A program made the position numbers and the translations under genes. A stretch of 64,000 nucleotides of DNA from NCBI RefSeq assembly GCF_004799035.1, contig NZ_MWIO01000014.1, positions 149,710-213,709 on the forward strand. The letters run 5' to 3'. Under the pieces are notes generated by a model. The model was not told the origin of the DNA. It saw only the letters and a list, made by a program, of their open reading frames with translations, and ran no database searches. This document shows, piece after piece, positions 1 to 8,064 of this stretch (position 1 is its first letter; each line of letters starts with the position of its first letter). Source of the DNA: Rhodanobacter lindaniclasticus. Its GTDB lineage: Bacteria; Pseudomonadota; Gammaproteobacteria; Xanthomonadales; Rhodanobacteraceae.

Positions 1-2
1 TC

Positions 3-530
3 GACGACAACGCCACCCGCCTCGCCGACTGGCATGCGCTGGGCGAGGATCTGCCGTATCTCAACTTCACCGCCAGCGTGGAGGAATCCATCGCGCTGAA
101 CCAGATCCGCTCCGGCGCCATCATCATCTCCGCCAGCGGCATGTGCACCGCCGGCCGCATCAAGCACCACCTGCGGCACAACCTCGGCCGGCCTGAATGC
201 AGCGTGCTAATCACCGGCTTCCAGGCCGAGGGCACGCTGGGCCGGCGGCTGGTGGACGGGGCCAGCCAGGTGCGCATCTTCGGCGAGGAGATCCCGGTGC
301 GCGCCTCGATCCGTACCGTCGGCGGACTGTCCGCGCATGCCGACCGGGACGCGCTGCTGGCCTGGGCCGCCGGCTTCGCGCGCGCGCCGGCGCAGACCTT
401 CGTGGTGCATGGCGAGGAAACGGCGGCCCAGGCGCTGGCCGACGGGCTGCGTGCGCGCGGCGGCTGGAAGGTGACCGTTCCCGCGGCGGGCCAGCAGGTG
501 CAATGGCACGACAGCGGAGTCCCGGCATGA
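3..530 (+). CDS. Beta-CASP/MBL-fold RNA hydrolase-like protein, C-terminal part
   Basis: The gene is cut by the left edge of the window; only its last 175 or so codons are present, and the reading frame is open from base 3. The visible part is the C-terminal half of the metallo-beta-lactamase/beta-CASP family: a GMCTAGRIKHHL segment, the EGTLGRRL segment, and the LSAHADRDALLAW motif of the RNA-specificity (RMMBL) domain with a metal-ligand histidine. The same motifs occur in the complete protein at 6525-7916, so the two are paralogues. The family includes RNA-processing nucleases, but the substrate here is unknown. The stop codon overlaps the start of the next gene (ATGA), which suggests translational coupling. 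Confidence 0.9.
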   Translation, partial: DDNATRLADWHALGEDLPYLNFTASVEESIALNQIRSGAIIISASGMCTAGRIKHHLRHNLGRPECSVLITGFQAEGTLGRRLVDGASQVRIFGEEIPVRASIRTVGGLSAHADRDALLAWAAGFARAPAQTFVVHGEETAAQALADGLRARGGWKVTVPAAGQQVQWHDSGVPA

Positions 531-1381
531 ACAACAACGACGAGGGCAAGCGGCGCGAGGAAGCGATCGTGCATGGCGAGGCCTACCGGCTGGCGCAGGA
601 AGACGTCGCGTTTCTCGCCAGCGACGGGCTGCGCGGTGTACGCCTGCAGCTGGAGCTGCTCAAGCCCGAGCTCGCCCTGCATGAACACGCGATCCGTTCC
701 ACCGTGGTGGTGCTCGGCAGCGCGCGCACTTGCTCGCCGGAGCAGGCGCAGGCCGAAGTGGTGCAGCTGGCGGCGCGCACGCAAGCCCATCCGGACGAGC
801 CGGAGCTGGCGCGCGAGCTCGCCGCCGCCCGCCGCCGGCTGGCCGGCGCCCGCTACTACGAGGAAGCGCGCCGCTTCGCGGAAATCGTCTCGTACCGTTT
901 CCAGTGCGAGGGGCGCCGCGATTTCGTGGTGGTGACCGGCGGCGGCCCGGGCATCATGGACGCGGCCAACCGCGGCGCCTACGAGGCGGGCGCGCGCTCG
1001 ATCGGCCTCAACATCACGCTGCCGCGCGAACAGCGGCCCAACAGCTGGATCACCCCGGACCTGGCCTTCCGCTTCCACTATTTCGCCGTGCGCAAGATGC
1101 ATTTCATGCTGCGCGCGAAGGCGCTGGTCACCTTTCCCGGCGGCTTCGGCACGCTGGACGAACTGTTCGAGGTGCTGACCCTGGTGCAGACCGGCAAGAT
1201 GCCGCGCCTGCCGATCGTGCTGGTCGGCGGCGCGTTCTGGCGCCGCGCCTGCGACCTCGGGTTCCTGGTCGAACAGGGCATGCTCGACGCCAGCGACGCC
1301 GAGCTGGTCAGCGTGGTCGAAAACGCCGAACAGGCCGTGGCGGCGATCCACGCGTTCTACGGCGGCGAACCGCCGGCCTGA
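527..1381 (+). CDS. LOG-family (TIGR00730-like) nucleotide phosphoribohydrolase-like protein
   Basis: A 284-residue protein. The segment VVTGGGPGIMDAANRGA (about residue 140) and the signature PGGFGTLDELFEVLTLVQ (about residue 205) are the Rossmann-type motifs of the LOG family, which was once misnamed lysine decarboxylase. Characterised members cleave nucleoside 5'-monophosphates to base and ribose phosphate. The length is greater than the usual 190-200 residues because of an N-terminal helical extension rich in Glu and Arg, typical of the longer subfamily. The start ATG overlaps the stop of the upstream beta-CASP gene, so both are probably made from one transcript. The substrate is not evident from the sequence. 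Confidence 0.88.
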   Translation: MNNNDEGKRREEAIVHGEAYRLAQEDVAFLASDGLRGVRLQLELLKPELALHEHAIRSTVVVLGSARTCSPEQAQAEVVQLAARTQAHPDEPELARELAAARRRLAGARYYEEARRFAEIVSYRFQCEGRRDFVVVTGGGPGIMDAANRGAYEAGARSIGLNITLPREQRPNSWITPDLAFRFHYFAVRKMHFMLRAKALVTFPGGFGTLDELFEVLTLVQTGKMPRLPIVLVGGAFWRRACDLGFLVEQGMLDASDAELVSVVENAEQAVAAIHAFYGGEPPA

Positions 1382-1434
1382 GCGCGACCGGTGCCATGCC
1401 GATGCCCATCATCCCACCCCGAAGGAGACCGCCC

Positions 1435-1908
1435 ATGCCATGCACGCCACGCACCACCCTGTCCCATGCCGCCGCCGTCGCAGCGCTGGCGCTGCTGGCC
1501 GGCAGCCTGCCGCCGCCGGCCCGTGCCGCCGATACGCCGGAGCAGGCCGCGCCAATGGCGCTGACCACGATCATGCGCGAGCTGGGCAAGGACATGCAGG
1601 GCGTCACCGACGGCATCGCCCGCGAGGACTGGCCGGCAGTGGCGCAGCGGGCCGTGCGCATCGCCGACCACCCGCAGCCGCCGCTGGGGGAGAAGCTGCG
1701 CATCCTGGCCTTCATGGGCAAGGACGCCGGCCACTTCCGCGACTACGACCGCCAGGCCCACGACGCCGCCCAGCAGCTGGCGCAGGCCGCGCAACGGCAG
1801 GACGGCAGCGCGGCGATCGCCGCGTTCGCCAACGTGCAGGGTGCCTGCCTGGGCTGCCACCAGCGCTTCCGCAAGCCGTTCCGCGAGCATTTCCACAGCC
1901 AGCCCTGA
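1435..1908 (+). CDS. Periplasmic mono-haem cytochrome c, c556/c'-like
   Basis: A 157-residue protein with an N-terminal signal peptide (hydrophobic stretch, then PARAAD as a likely cleavage region) and a single haem-binding CLGCH motif about 15 residues from the C terminus. A haem at the extreme C terminus of an otherwise helical protein is typical of four-helix cytochromes c' and c556, and the surrounding FANVQGACLGCHQRFRKPF fits that group. The start is chosen for its Shine-Dalgarno AAGGAG 7 bp upstream; an in-frame ATG lies a little further up without one. It probably carries electrons in the periplasm, and its partner is unknown. It converges on the histidine kinase gene. Confidence 0.82.
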   Translation: MPCTPRTTLSHAAAVAALALLAGSLPPPARAADTPEQAAPMALTTIMRELGKDMQGVTDGIAREDWPAVAQRAVRIADHPQPPLGEKLRILAFMGKDAGHFRDYDRQAHDAAQQLAQAAQRQDGSAAIAAFANVQGACLGCHQRFRKPFREHFHSQP

Positions 1909-1927
1909 ACGATCCGCGGCGGCGCGT

Positions 1928-3310
1928 TCACACGTAACCGGGCACGTGCGGCGCCGCCGAGGTGGCGGCGCGCGGCAGGCTGAAACCGACCTGCGCGCCG
2001 CCCAGCGCGGAGCGCCCGAAGCTCAGCTGGCCGTGATGCAGGCGGGCGATCGCCTGGGCGATCGACAGGCCCAGTCCGCTGCCTTCGCCCACGCTGCCTT
2101 CGGGCCGGTGGAAGCGCTCGCCCAGCCGCGCGATGTCGTCCGCGGCGAAACCGGCGCCGTTGTCGTTGACCTCCAGGCTCACCTGCTCGTCGCGCCCGCC
2201 GACGCGCACGTTCACCTGGCCGTGCTCGGGCGCGTGGCGCAACGCGTTGTCGAGCAGGTTCTGCACCAGGATGTCGAGCAGGCTGCGGCTGCCCAGCACG
2301 AAATCGTTGCCGTCGTGGTCCAGCGACAGTTCGATGGAACGCGCCGCCGCGCGCTCGCTGGCGTCACGCAAGGCCGCTTCGGCGACGCTGACCAGACGCA
2401 GCGGGCCGGCGTCATCCAGCTCGGCCAGTTTCTCGACCCGCGCCAGCAGCAGCAACTGAGCCACCAGCCGCTGCATGCGATCCAGCGCCTCCTGCGCGCG
2501 CTGCAGGTGCCGCGTGCGCGCCCGCACATCGTCGCCGCGCCCGGCCAGGTCCAGTTCCAGCCGCAGCGCCGCCAGCGGGTGGCGCAGTTCGTGCGCGGCA
2601 TCGGCGGTGAAGCGGCGCTCGTGTTCCAGGCTTAGCCGCAGGCGATCGACCAGCTTGTCGATCGCCTCGGTGAAGGGCGCCAGCTCGATCGGCACCCGCG
2701 CGTCGGTGAGCGAGGCGGCGCCCGGATCGGCGCCGGCGGACAGGCCGCGCGCCAGCTGGCGCAGCGGTTTCAGCCCGCTGCGCAAACCGGCGAACACGAT
2801 CGGCGGCACCAGCACCAGCAGCGCGAGCAAGGCCAGCAGCGCCGGCGCCAGCAGCTTGCGCAACAGTTCGTCGCGCTCGTCCAGCGGTGCGCCGACCTGG
2901 ATCCAGTAGCGATGCTGCGCATCCCAGCGCTGGAACACCCGCCAGCGTCGTCCGTCGTGGGCGACCGAATGGAAATGCGCGTCGCCCGGATCGAAACGCA
3001 GCCACGGCAGCTCGGTGCTTTCCACCAGCAGCTCGCCGTATGCATCGCGCAGCACGATGGCCGGGCGCTGGGCGGTGTCATCCGAGTCGAGCAGCGGTTT
3101 GTCCGGCAGGCGCACCGCGCCGCCGCGGGCGATGTCCTCCGGCATCACCGCGAACACGCTGGCGGCGGTGCGCACCAGCGTCTGGTCGAAGATCTCGTCG
3201 ACCTCGTGCAAGCTGCGCCAGCCCAGCCAGCCGACGGCGGCGCACCACACCAGCACGATGCCGGCCAGCAGCCGCAGCACCAGCCGCCGGTTGAGCGAGG
3301 GACGGATCAC
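1928..3310 (-). CDS. Sensor histidine kinase, PmrB/QseC-like
   Basis: A 460-residue two-component sensor. A transmembrane segment near residues 12-30, a periplasmic domain, and a second membrane segment near 152-176 are followed by a linker and the dimerisation box AHELRHPLAALR, with the phospho-accepting histidine near residue 240. The ATP-binding domain shows the N box (LLDNALRHAPEHG), the G1 box (DNGAGF) and the G2 box (GSGLGLSIA). The start is GTG and overlaps the stop of the response regulator gene (GTGA), so the pair is translated together. It is the last gene of a four-gene operon with a PepSY protein and a cytochrome b561. The signal is unknown; PmrB and QseC relatives sense metals or envelope stress. 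Confidence 0.92.
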   Translation of the reverse strand: MIRPSLNRRLVLRLLAGIVLVWCAAVGWLGWRSLHEVDEIFDQTLVRTAASVFAVMPEDIARGGAVRLPDKPLLDSDDTAQRPAIVLRDAYGELLVESTELPWLRFDPGDAHFHSVAHDGRRWRVFQRWDAQHRYWIQVGAPLDERDELLRKLLAPALLALLALLVLVPPIVFAGLRSGLKPLRQLARGLSAGADPGAASLTDARVPIELAPFTEAIDKLVDRLRLSLEHERRFTADAAHELRHPLAALRLELDLAGRGDDVRARTRHLQRAQEALDRMQRLVAQLLLLARVEKLAELDDAGPLRLVSVAEAALRDASERAAARSIELSLDHDGNDFVLGSRSLLDILVQNLLDNALRHAPEHGQVNVRVGGRDEQVSLEVNDNGAGFAADDIARLGERFHRPEGSVGEGSGLGLSIAQAIARLHHGQLSFGRSALGGAQVGFSLPRAATSAAPHVPGYV

Positions 3311-3981
3311 GCGGCGATCCCGCCGGGCGGATTGATGGCGTAGCCGATGCCGCGCAGGGTGCGAATCCAGCCTGGCCCCAGCTTGTGGCGCAGATGATGG
3401 ACGTGCACTTCCACGGCGTTGCTGGCCACTTCGCGGTCCCAGCCGTACAACGCCTCCTCCAGTTGCTCGCGGGAGTACGCGCGCCCGGGGTGGCGCACCA
3501 GCATTTCCAGCAAGGCGTACTCGCGCGCGGTCAGCTCCAGCGGCGCGTCGGCGAGCGTGGCGCTGCGCGCGGCCGGGGTGACTTCCAGCGCACCCACGCG
3601 GATCGCCGGCTCGACCTGGCCGTCGGCCCGCCGCAGCAAGGCGCGCAGGCGCGCGGCGAGTTCGTCCAGGTGCACCGGCTTGACCACGTAATCGTCGGCG
3701 CCGGCATCCAGCCCGGCGACGCGGTCGGCCAGTTCGTCGCGGGCGGTCAGCAGCAGCACGGGGGTGGCGTCCTGGCGCCGGCGCATGCCGGCGATGATCG
3801 CCGGACCGCTGCTGCGCGGCAGGTTCCAGTCCAGTATCGCCGCGGCATACGTCGTGTCGGCCAGTGCAGCGGCAGCCTGGGTGCCGTCGGTGATCCAGTC
3901 CACTGCATGGCCGAGCTGGCGCAGGCCGTCGGCCAGCGCCTGCCCCAGTGCCCGGTCGTCTTCGGCTAGCAGGATGCGCAT
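3307..3981 (-). CDS. OmpR-family response regulator
   Basis: A 224-residue protein with a receiver domain and a winged-helix DNA-binding domain. The acidic pocket (EDD near residues 7-9), the phosphorylation site D51 in AAILDWNLPRSSG, and the conserved lysine in VVKPVHLDEL are all present. The C-terminal half has the OmpR-type features LTAREYALLEMLVRHPG and VEVHVHHLRHKLG. It shares four bases with the histidine kinase that follows. A direct-repeat box of the PmrA type lies upstream of this operon at 4941-4957, which would fit autoregulation. Confidence 0.93.
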   Translation of the reverse strand: MRILLAEDDRALGQALADGLRQLGHAVDWITDGTQAAAALADTTYAAAILDWNLPRSSGPAIIAGMRRRQDATPVLLLTARDELADRVAGLDAGADDYVVKPVHLDELAARLRALLRRADGQVEPAIRVGALEVTPAARSATLADAPLELTAREYALLEMLVRHPGRAYSREQLEEALYGWDREVASNAVEVHVHHLRHKLGPGWIRTLRGIGYAINPPGGIAA

Positions 3982-3985
3982 GGCC

Positions 3986-4582
3986 TCATTCTTGTCGCAC
4001 GATCGGGCCGCTCATTTGACTTGCGGCAATTGGCGCCGATTTTTCGCCCGCTGCGGCATCCTGTCCCAGCACGCGCTTGCGGCCGTGGATCATCGCGGCA
4101 ACCAGGTTCTCTCGGTAATGCACGCTCTCGCCCACCGCCGCCAGCACGTGCAGCACGACCAGGCCCAGCACGCCGTAAGCCAGCACCTCGTGCAGCTCCT
4201 CCAGCCAGGGCGTGCCGAAGAAGGCGTCCGTCGTCTGCAGCCAGCCGGTGACGCCGACCAGCAGCACGCCGACCAGCAGCGCCAGGATCATCACCGCGGC
4301 TGCCGGGTTGTGCCCCAGCTGCCTCCGCGAGCGACCGGCCAGACGCTCGCGCAAATAGTCGCGCACGCGGCGCGGGCCGGGCACCCAGTCGGCGAAGCGC
4401 GCGTGCCGCGTGCCGACCCAGCCCCACACGAAACGCACGGCGAGCAGGGCCAGCACGGCGTAGCCGATCCCGCGGTGGACCAGCTCGCCGTCCTCGGTGA
4501 AAAAGTTGGCGAGGAACAAGCCCGCCAGCGACCAGTGAAACACCCGTACCAGCGGGTCCCAGACCTTGACCGTGGCATGCAT
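3986..4582 (-). CDS. Cytochrome b561-type membrane protein
   Basis: A 198-residue membrane protein starting MHATVKVWDPLVRVFHWSL. It has about four transmembrane helices with histidines placed as haem b ligands (VFHWSLAG, LVHRGIGYAVLALLAVRFVWG, VLHVLAAVGES). This is the DHEM/b561 fold used by hydrogenase and thiosulfate-reductase cytochromes and by free-standing quinol-linked cytochromes. The upstream in-frame codons are excluded because the start at 4582 has an AGGACA ribosome site and the family begins at that point. It lies between a PepSY protein and a two-component system; this cytochrome b plus PepSY pairing is common and may be a redox or metal-stress module regulated by its own sensor. 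Confidence 0.88.
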   Translation of the reverse strand: MHATVKVWDPLVRVFHWSLAGLFLANFFTEDGELVHRGIGYAVLALLAVRFVWGWVGTRHARFADWVPGPRRVRDYLRERLAGRSRRQLGHNPAAAVMILALLVGVLLVGVTGWLQTTDAFFGTPWLEELHEVLAYGVLGLVVLHVLAAVGESVHYRENLVAAMIHGRKRVLGQDAAAGEKSAPIAASQMSGPIVRQE

Positions 4583-4613
4583 GGACTTGTCCTCGCTCGA
4601 GTCAGGTGATGGA

Positions 4614-4886
4614 TCAGCCGCCCTTCTGCTTGACGATGCGGCCATCGGTGGGGTCGAAGTAGATCTCCACGTTCCTGCCCGCCTTGTCCTTGCCGTAGAT
4701 TTCGTAGCAGTTGCCCGAGACCTGGAACACCTTGATGGTGTAGCCCTGGTCGAGGACCTTCTGCTTCATCGCCGCTTCGGTCAGCCACTGCGCGCGCGGC
4801 GCGGTGGTGCACTGGGGTGCGGCGACGGCGGTCGCCGACAGCACGGCGGCGGCAAGGAACAACGGTGCGATGACGATGCGCTTCAT
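4614..4886 (-). CDS. Secreted PepSY-domain protein
   Basis: A 90-residue protein with a cleavable signal peptide (MKRIVIAPLFLAAAVLSATA) and a mature PepSY-like domain ending EIYFDPTDGRIVKQKGG. Two cysteines, one soon after the predicted cleavage site and one in SGNCYEIYG, could form a disulfide. The start is supported by a GGAG motif upstream. Small PepSY proteins in the periplasm are frequent partners of b561 cytochromes and two-component systems. It is the first gene of the operon PepSY, cytochrome b561, response regulator, histidine kinase. Its molecular activity is not known. Confidence 0.85.
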   Translation of the reverse strand: MKRIVIAPLFLAAAVLSATAVAAPQCTTAPRAQWLTEAAMKQKVLDQGYTIKVFQVSGNCYEIYGKDKAGRNVEIYFDPTDGRIVKQKGG

Positions 4887-4940
4887 GGTGCGTCTCCGGT
4901 ATCGGCAGGATTGCCTTGGACGGCATTGCAACCGGGACGG

Positions 4941-4957
4941 CTTATGTGGGTCTTAAG
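4941..4957 (-). promoter_or_regulatory. PmrA-type direct repeat upstream of the PepSY/two-component operon
   Basis: Read on the minus strand the sequence is CTTAAG, five bases, then CATAAG. This matches the PmrA/BasR box (YTTAAG-N5-YTTAAG) with one mismatch. It lies 55-71 bp before the PepSY start codon and overlaps the stop codon of the diguanylate cyclase gene. The encoded response regulator is the obvious candidate to bind it. Confidence 0.5.
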
Positions 4958-6374
4958 GACCCGGTGCGGCGCGCGGGAAGGGCCCCGGGCGCGACACCTG
5001 CGGCAACGCGATCGCCGCCACCGCGCGGTCGCGTCCCCCGCGCTTGGCGTCGTAGAGCGCGGAGTCGGCGCGCCGGATCAGATCCTCCGCGACATCGCCG
5101 GCGACCGTCTGCGCCATGCCGATGCTGACCGTCACCCTGCAATGCGGCCACGCGAAACCGCGGAATGCGTCGAGCAGGCGCGTCGCCACCTCACTGGCGC
5201 CGCTGATGTCGGTACCCGGCAACAGCAGCACGAACTCCTCGCCGCCGTAGCGTGCAGCCATGTCCGCCGGGCGCAACGCTGCGCGCAGCAGGTGGCCGGT
5301 GATGCGCAGCACCTGGTCGCCGGCCAGGTGACCGAACTCGTCGTTGAAGGTCTTGAAGTGGTCCAGGTCGAACATCAGCAGCGAGAACATCGTGTCGTGC
5401 TCGCGCTGCCCGCGCAGCAGGCCGGCGAGTGCCTCGTCGAACGCGCGCCGGTTGGGCAGCCCGGTGAGGATGTCGGTGCCGGCATCGTTGCGCAACACGG
5501 TGCTCTCGCGGCGCTGGCGTTCCAGCTTGTCGAACAGGCTGGCTACCCACCACACCAGCCCGGCCACCGCGCCGCCGCTGAACAACGCCACGAACACGAA
5601 GGCCAGCGTCTCGGGGAGGCCCAGCCAGGACTGCAGCAACTCGAACACGAACGCGAACACCGCCGACAGCAGCAAGGCCGGCAGCAGCAGCCGCCGCGCC
5701 AGGGCACCGCCCAGCGTATCCGCGGTGGCCACGCGGGTCAGCCCGAGCGTGGGCGAAGCGCACAGCCAGCCGAGCGTAGTCAACAGCACCAACAACGCGG
5801 AGTGCAGCGGCATGCGCCCGAACGGCATGGTGCCCTTGCCGGCCAGCGCGATGCCATAGGAGGCGAGCCCGGTCATCGCGATCGCCAACGCGCCCAGGGC
5901 CAGCGCGTCGCGCACACGCGGCCAGCGTGGCGCCGGCAGCAGGCCCAGCGCACCGAGCAGCACGAAGCCTGCCGCAACCGGTTCGGCCATGCGCCCGGAG
6001 TCGCGAGCCGACAGCTCGCCAAGCAGGCGATCGATACGCAAGTCGACCAGCCACAGATACTCCGCCAGAGTCGCCGCGCCGAGCACCAGCACGCCCAGCG
6101 ACAGCCAGCGGGCGAGGCCCGACCACGACGGCGCCGGATGATGGCTGAGCAGCAGCGAGCCGCCGGACAGCACGAATCCGGCCGCCGCATTCGCGGTCAT
6201 CGCCGGCTGTCCCGGCCACATCGTGGTCAGCGGCGAACGCTGCAACCACCAGCCGGCCAGCACGATCAGCGCGGCCCCGCAGACCAGCAGCGCAGATGCA
6301 CGCGAGAAGCTCAGGAACCCCCGCACGACAGCGAGATCGTGATGGAACGGCACGGTGAACATCGTCACCCCCAT
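4953..6374 (-). CDS. Membrane-anchored diguanylate cyclase (GGDEF)
   Basis: A 473-residue protein: about 300 residues with roughly eight hydrophobic helices, then a GGDEF domain. The active-site loop reads GGEEF, a catalytically competent form, and an RPAD sequence five residues before it is a complete RxxD inhibitory site, so product feedback is likely. The segments DILTGLPNRRAFDEAL and LLMFDLDHFKTFND hold the metal and substrate residues. The start is placed at ATG 6374; MFTVP twelve bases downstream is an alternative. The sensed signal is unknown. It diverges from the beta-CASP gene, whose FNR-type site sits in the shared intergenic region. Confidence 0.9.
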   Translation of the reverse strand: MGVTMFTVPFHHDLAVVRGFLSFSRASALLVCGAALIVLAGWWLQRSPLTTMWPGQPAMTANAAAGFVLSGGSLLLSHHPAPSWSGLARWLSLGVLVLGAATLAEYLWLVDLRIDRLLGELSARDSGRMAEPVAAGFVLLGALGLLPAPRWPRVRDALALGALAIAMTGLASYGIALAGKGTMPFGRMPLHSALLVLLTTLGWLCASPTLGLTRVATADTLGGALARRLLLPALLLSAVFAFVFELLQSWLGLPETLAFVFVALFSGGAVAGLVWWVASLFDKLERQRRESTVLRNDAGTDILTGLPNRRAFDEALAGLLRGQREHDTMFSLLMFDLDHFKTFNDEFGHLAGDQVLRITGHLLRAALRPADMAARYGGEEFVLLLPGTDISGASEVATRLLDAFRGFAWPHCRVTVSIGMAQTVAGDVAEDLIRRADSALYDAKRGGRDRAVAAIALPQVSRPGPFPRAAPGP

Positions 6375-6450
6375 ACTCCGGCGAGCCTTCCGCAAGTTCG
6401 GCAGTACGCCGGCACCGGACCGACCATGGCATAGTCGGCAGGCGCCCGAA

Positions 6451-6464
6451 TTGACGACGATCAA
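6451..6464 (+). promoter_or_regulatory. FNR/Anr-type site before the beta-CASP gene
   Basis: TTGAC-GACG-ATCAA, one base short of a perfect FNR palindrome. The centre is 67.5 bp before the ATG at 6525, giving a start of transcription near 6499 if it acts at -41.5 as a class II activator site. Confidence 0.75.
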
Positions 6465-6524
6465 TCCGACGACTGGCCTGGCCTGCCAGAGTCTGCGCCA
6501 GCCGCCCGCACCGTCGAGGAAATC

Positions 6525-7916
6525 ATGCTCATTTACAGCTGCCATGGTGCCGCCAAGCAGGTCACCGGCTCTTGCCACCTGATTACCTGCAACGACCGCC
6601 GCGTGCTGATCGACTGCGGCCTGTTCCAGGGCAGCGAGGAGGTCGAGCGGGCCAACGCCGAACCGTTCGGCTTCGACCCGGCCGGCATCGACGTGCTGCT
6701 GCTCACCCACGCGCACCTGGACCATTGCGGCAGGATTCCGCTGCTGGTGCGCCGGGGTTTTCGCGGCCGCATCCTGACCACCGCCGCCACCCGCGAACTG
6801 GCGCGGGTGGTGATGCTCGATTCCGCCGGCCTGCAGGAAGAGGACGCGCGCCGCGCGCAACGCAACAACCGACGCGGCGAGACGGTGGCGCCGCCGCTGT
6901 ACACCCTGGACGACGCGCTGCACGCGCTGGACTTCTTCGGCCCGGATGTCGGCTACGACGAAACCGTGCAGGTCACCGATGGCATCCGCGCCCGCTTTCT
7001 CGATGCCGGCCACATCCTCGGCTCGGCCTCGATCCTGCTGCAGATCGACGACGGCGAGAAGCAACGGCGCATGCTGTTTTCCGGCGACCTCGGCAACCCG
7101 GGTCGCCCGCTGCTGCGCGACCCGACGCCCGCCCCACCAGCCGACTACGTGGTGATGGAAAGCACCTACGGCGACCGTCCGCACCGCTCGGTGCCGGACT
7201 CGGTGGACGAGATGTACCAGGCCATCCGCGACACGGTGAACCGGCGCGGCAACGTGGTGATCCCCACCTTTGCGCTGGAGCGCACCCAGGAAATTCTCTA
7301 CTACCTGCACCGCGGCATCGCCGACGGCGCGATCCCGCCGCACGTGCGGGTGTTCCTGGATTCGCCGATGGCGATCTCCGCCACCGAAATCTTCCGTCGC
7401 CACCCGGAATGCTTCGACGACGGCTTCCTCGCCGAGCTGCGGCACGGCGACCCGTTCGCCATGCCCGGCCTGCACTTCACCCGCGAGACGGCCGAGTCGA
7501 TGGCGATCAACAACGTCGACGGCGGCGCGATCATCCTGGCCGGCTCGGGCATGTGCAACGGTGGTCGCGTGCGCCACCACCTCAAGCACAACCTGTGGCG
7601 CGAGCGCTGCAGCGTGGTGTTCGTCGGCTATGCGGCGGAAGGCACGCTGGCGCGGCGGATCATCGACGGGGCGCCCAGCGTGCGCGTGTTCAACGAGGAG
7701 ATCCCGGTACGCGCGCAGGTGTGGACCATCAACGGCTTCTCCGCGCACGCCGACCGGCCCTCGCTGCTGGCCTGGCTGGGCGACGCGCCGCGGCGCAAGG
7801 TGTTCCTGGTGCACGGCGAATACGGCCGCGGCATGCGCGTGATGCAGGAGGTGCTGGCCGGGCGCGGCATCGCCTGCCAGCTGCCTGGCCTGCACGAGCC
7901 GATCAAGCTCGACTGA
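6525..7916 (+). CDS. Beta-CASP/MBL-fold exonuclease-like protein
   Basis: A complete 463-residue member of the metallo-beta-lactamase/beta-CASP family. The zinc motif HAHLDHCGR is near residue 65, followed by the DAGHILGSASI segment, the SGDLGNPGRPLL aspartate motif, the beta-CASP insert, and the C-terminal SAHADRPSLLAWL and FLVHGE motifs that supply the last ligands. Family members include RNA nucleases and the CPSF73-like proteins. It is a paralogue of the truncated gene at the left edge. An FNR-type site precedes it, so it is probably induced at low oxygen; such proteins occur in Anr regulons of other proteobacteria, where their role is unclear. Confidence 0.92.
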   Translation: MLIYSCHGAAKQVTGSCHLITCNDRRVLIDCGLFQGSEEVERANAEPFGFDPAGIDVLLLTHAHLDHCGRIPLLVRRGFRGRILTTAATRELARVVMLDSAGLQEEDARRAQRNNRRGETVAPPLYTLDDALHALDFFGPDVGYDETVQVTDGIRARFLDAGHILGSASILLQIDDGEKQRRMLFSGDLGNPGRPLLRDPTPAPPADYVVMESTYGDRPHRSVPDSVDEMYQAIRDTVNRRGNVVIPTFALERTQEILYYLHRGIADGAIPPHVRVFLDSPMAISATEIFRRHPECFDDGFLAELRHGDPFAMPGLHFTRETAESMAINNVDGGAIILAGSGMCNGGRVRHHLKHNLWRERCSVVFVGYAAEGTLARRIIDGAPSVRVFNEEIPVRAQVWTINGFSAHADRPSLLAWLGDAPRRKVFLVHGEYGRGMRVMQEVLAGRGIACQLPGLHEPIKLD

Positions 7917-7963
7917 AGCCGCCGGCGGCCGGACAACCGCACGAAACACGACACGCCGCGCAG

Positions 7964-7977
7964 TTGACGCTGGTCAA
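7964..7977 (+). promoter_or_regulatory. FNR/Anr-type site before the Cyc2-like gene
   Basis: TTGAC-GCTG-GTCAA, a symmetric FNR-type half-site pair. The centre is 94.5 bp before the start codon of the fused cytochrome-porin. Confidence 0.75.
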
Positions 7978-8064
7978 AGAGACGCTGGCCGCAGGTGCGC
8001 AGACTGTGTCCGCCGCCTGTCGCCCCAGGGGAAGGTGGCCGTCCCACGGCTTCGAGAGCAAATC

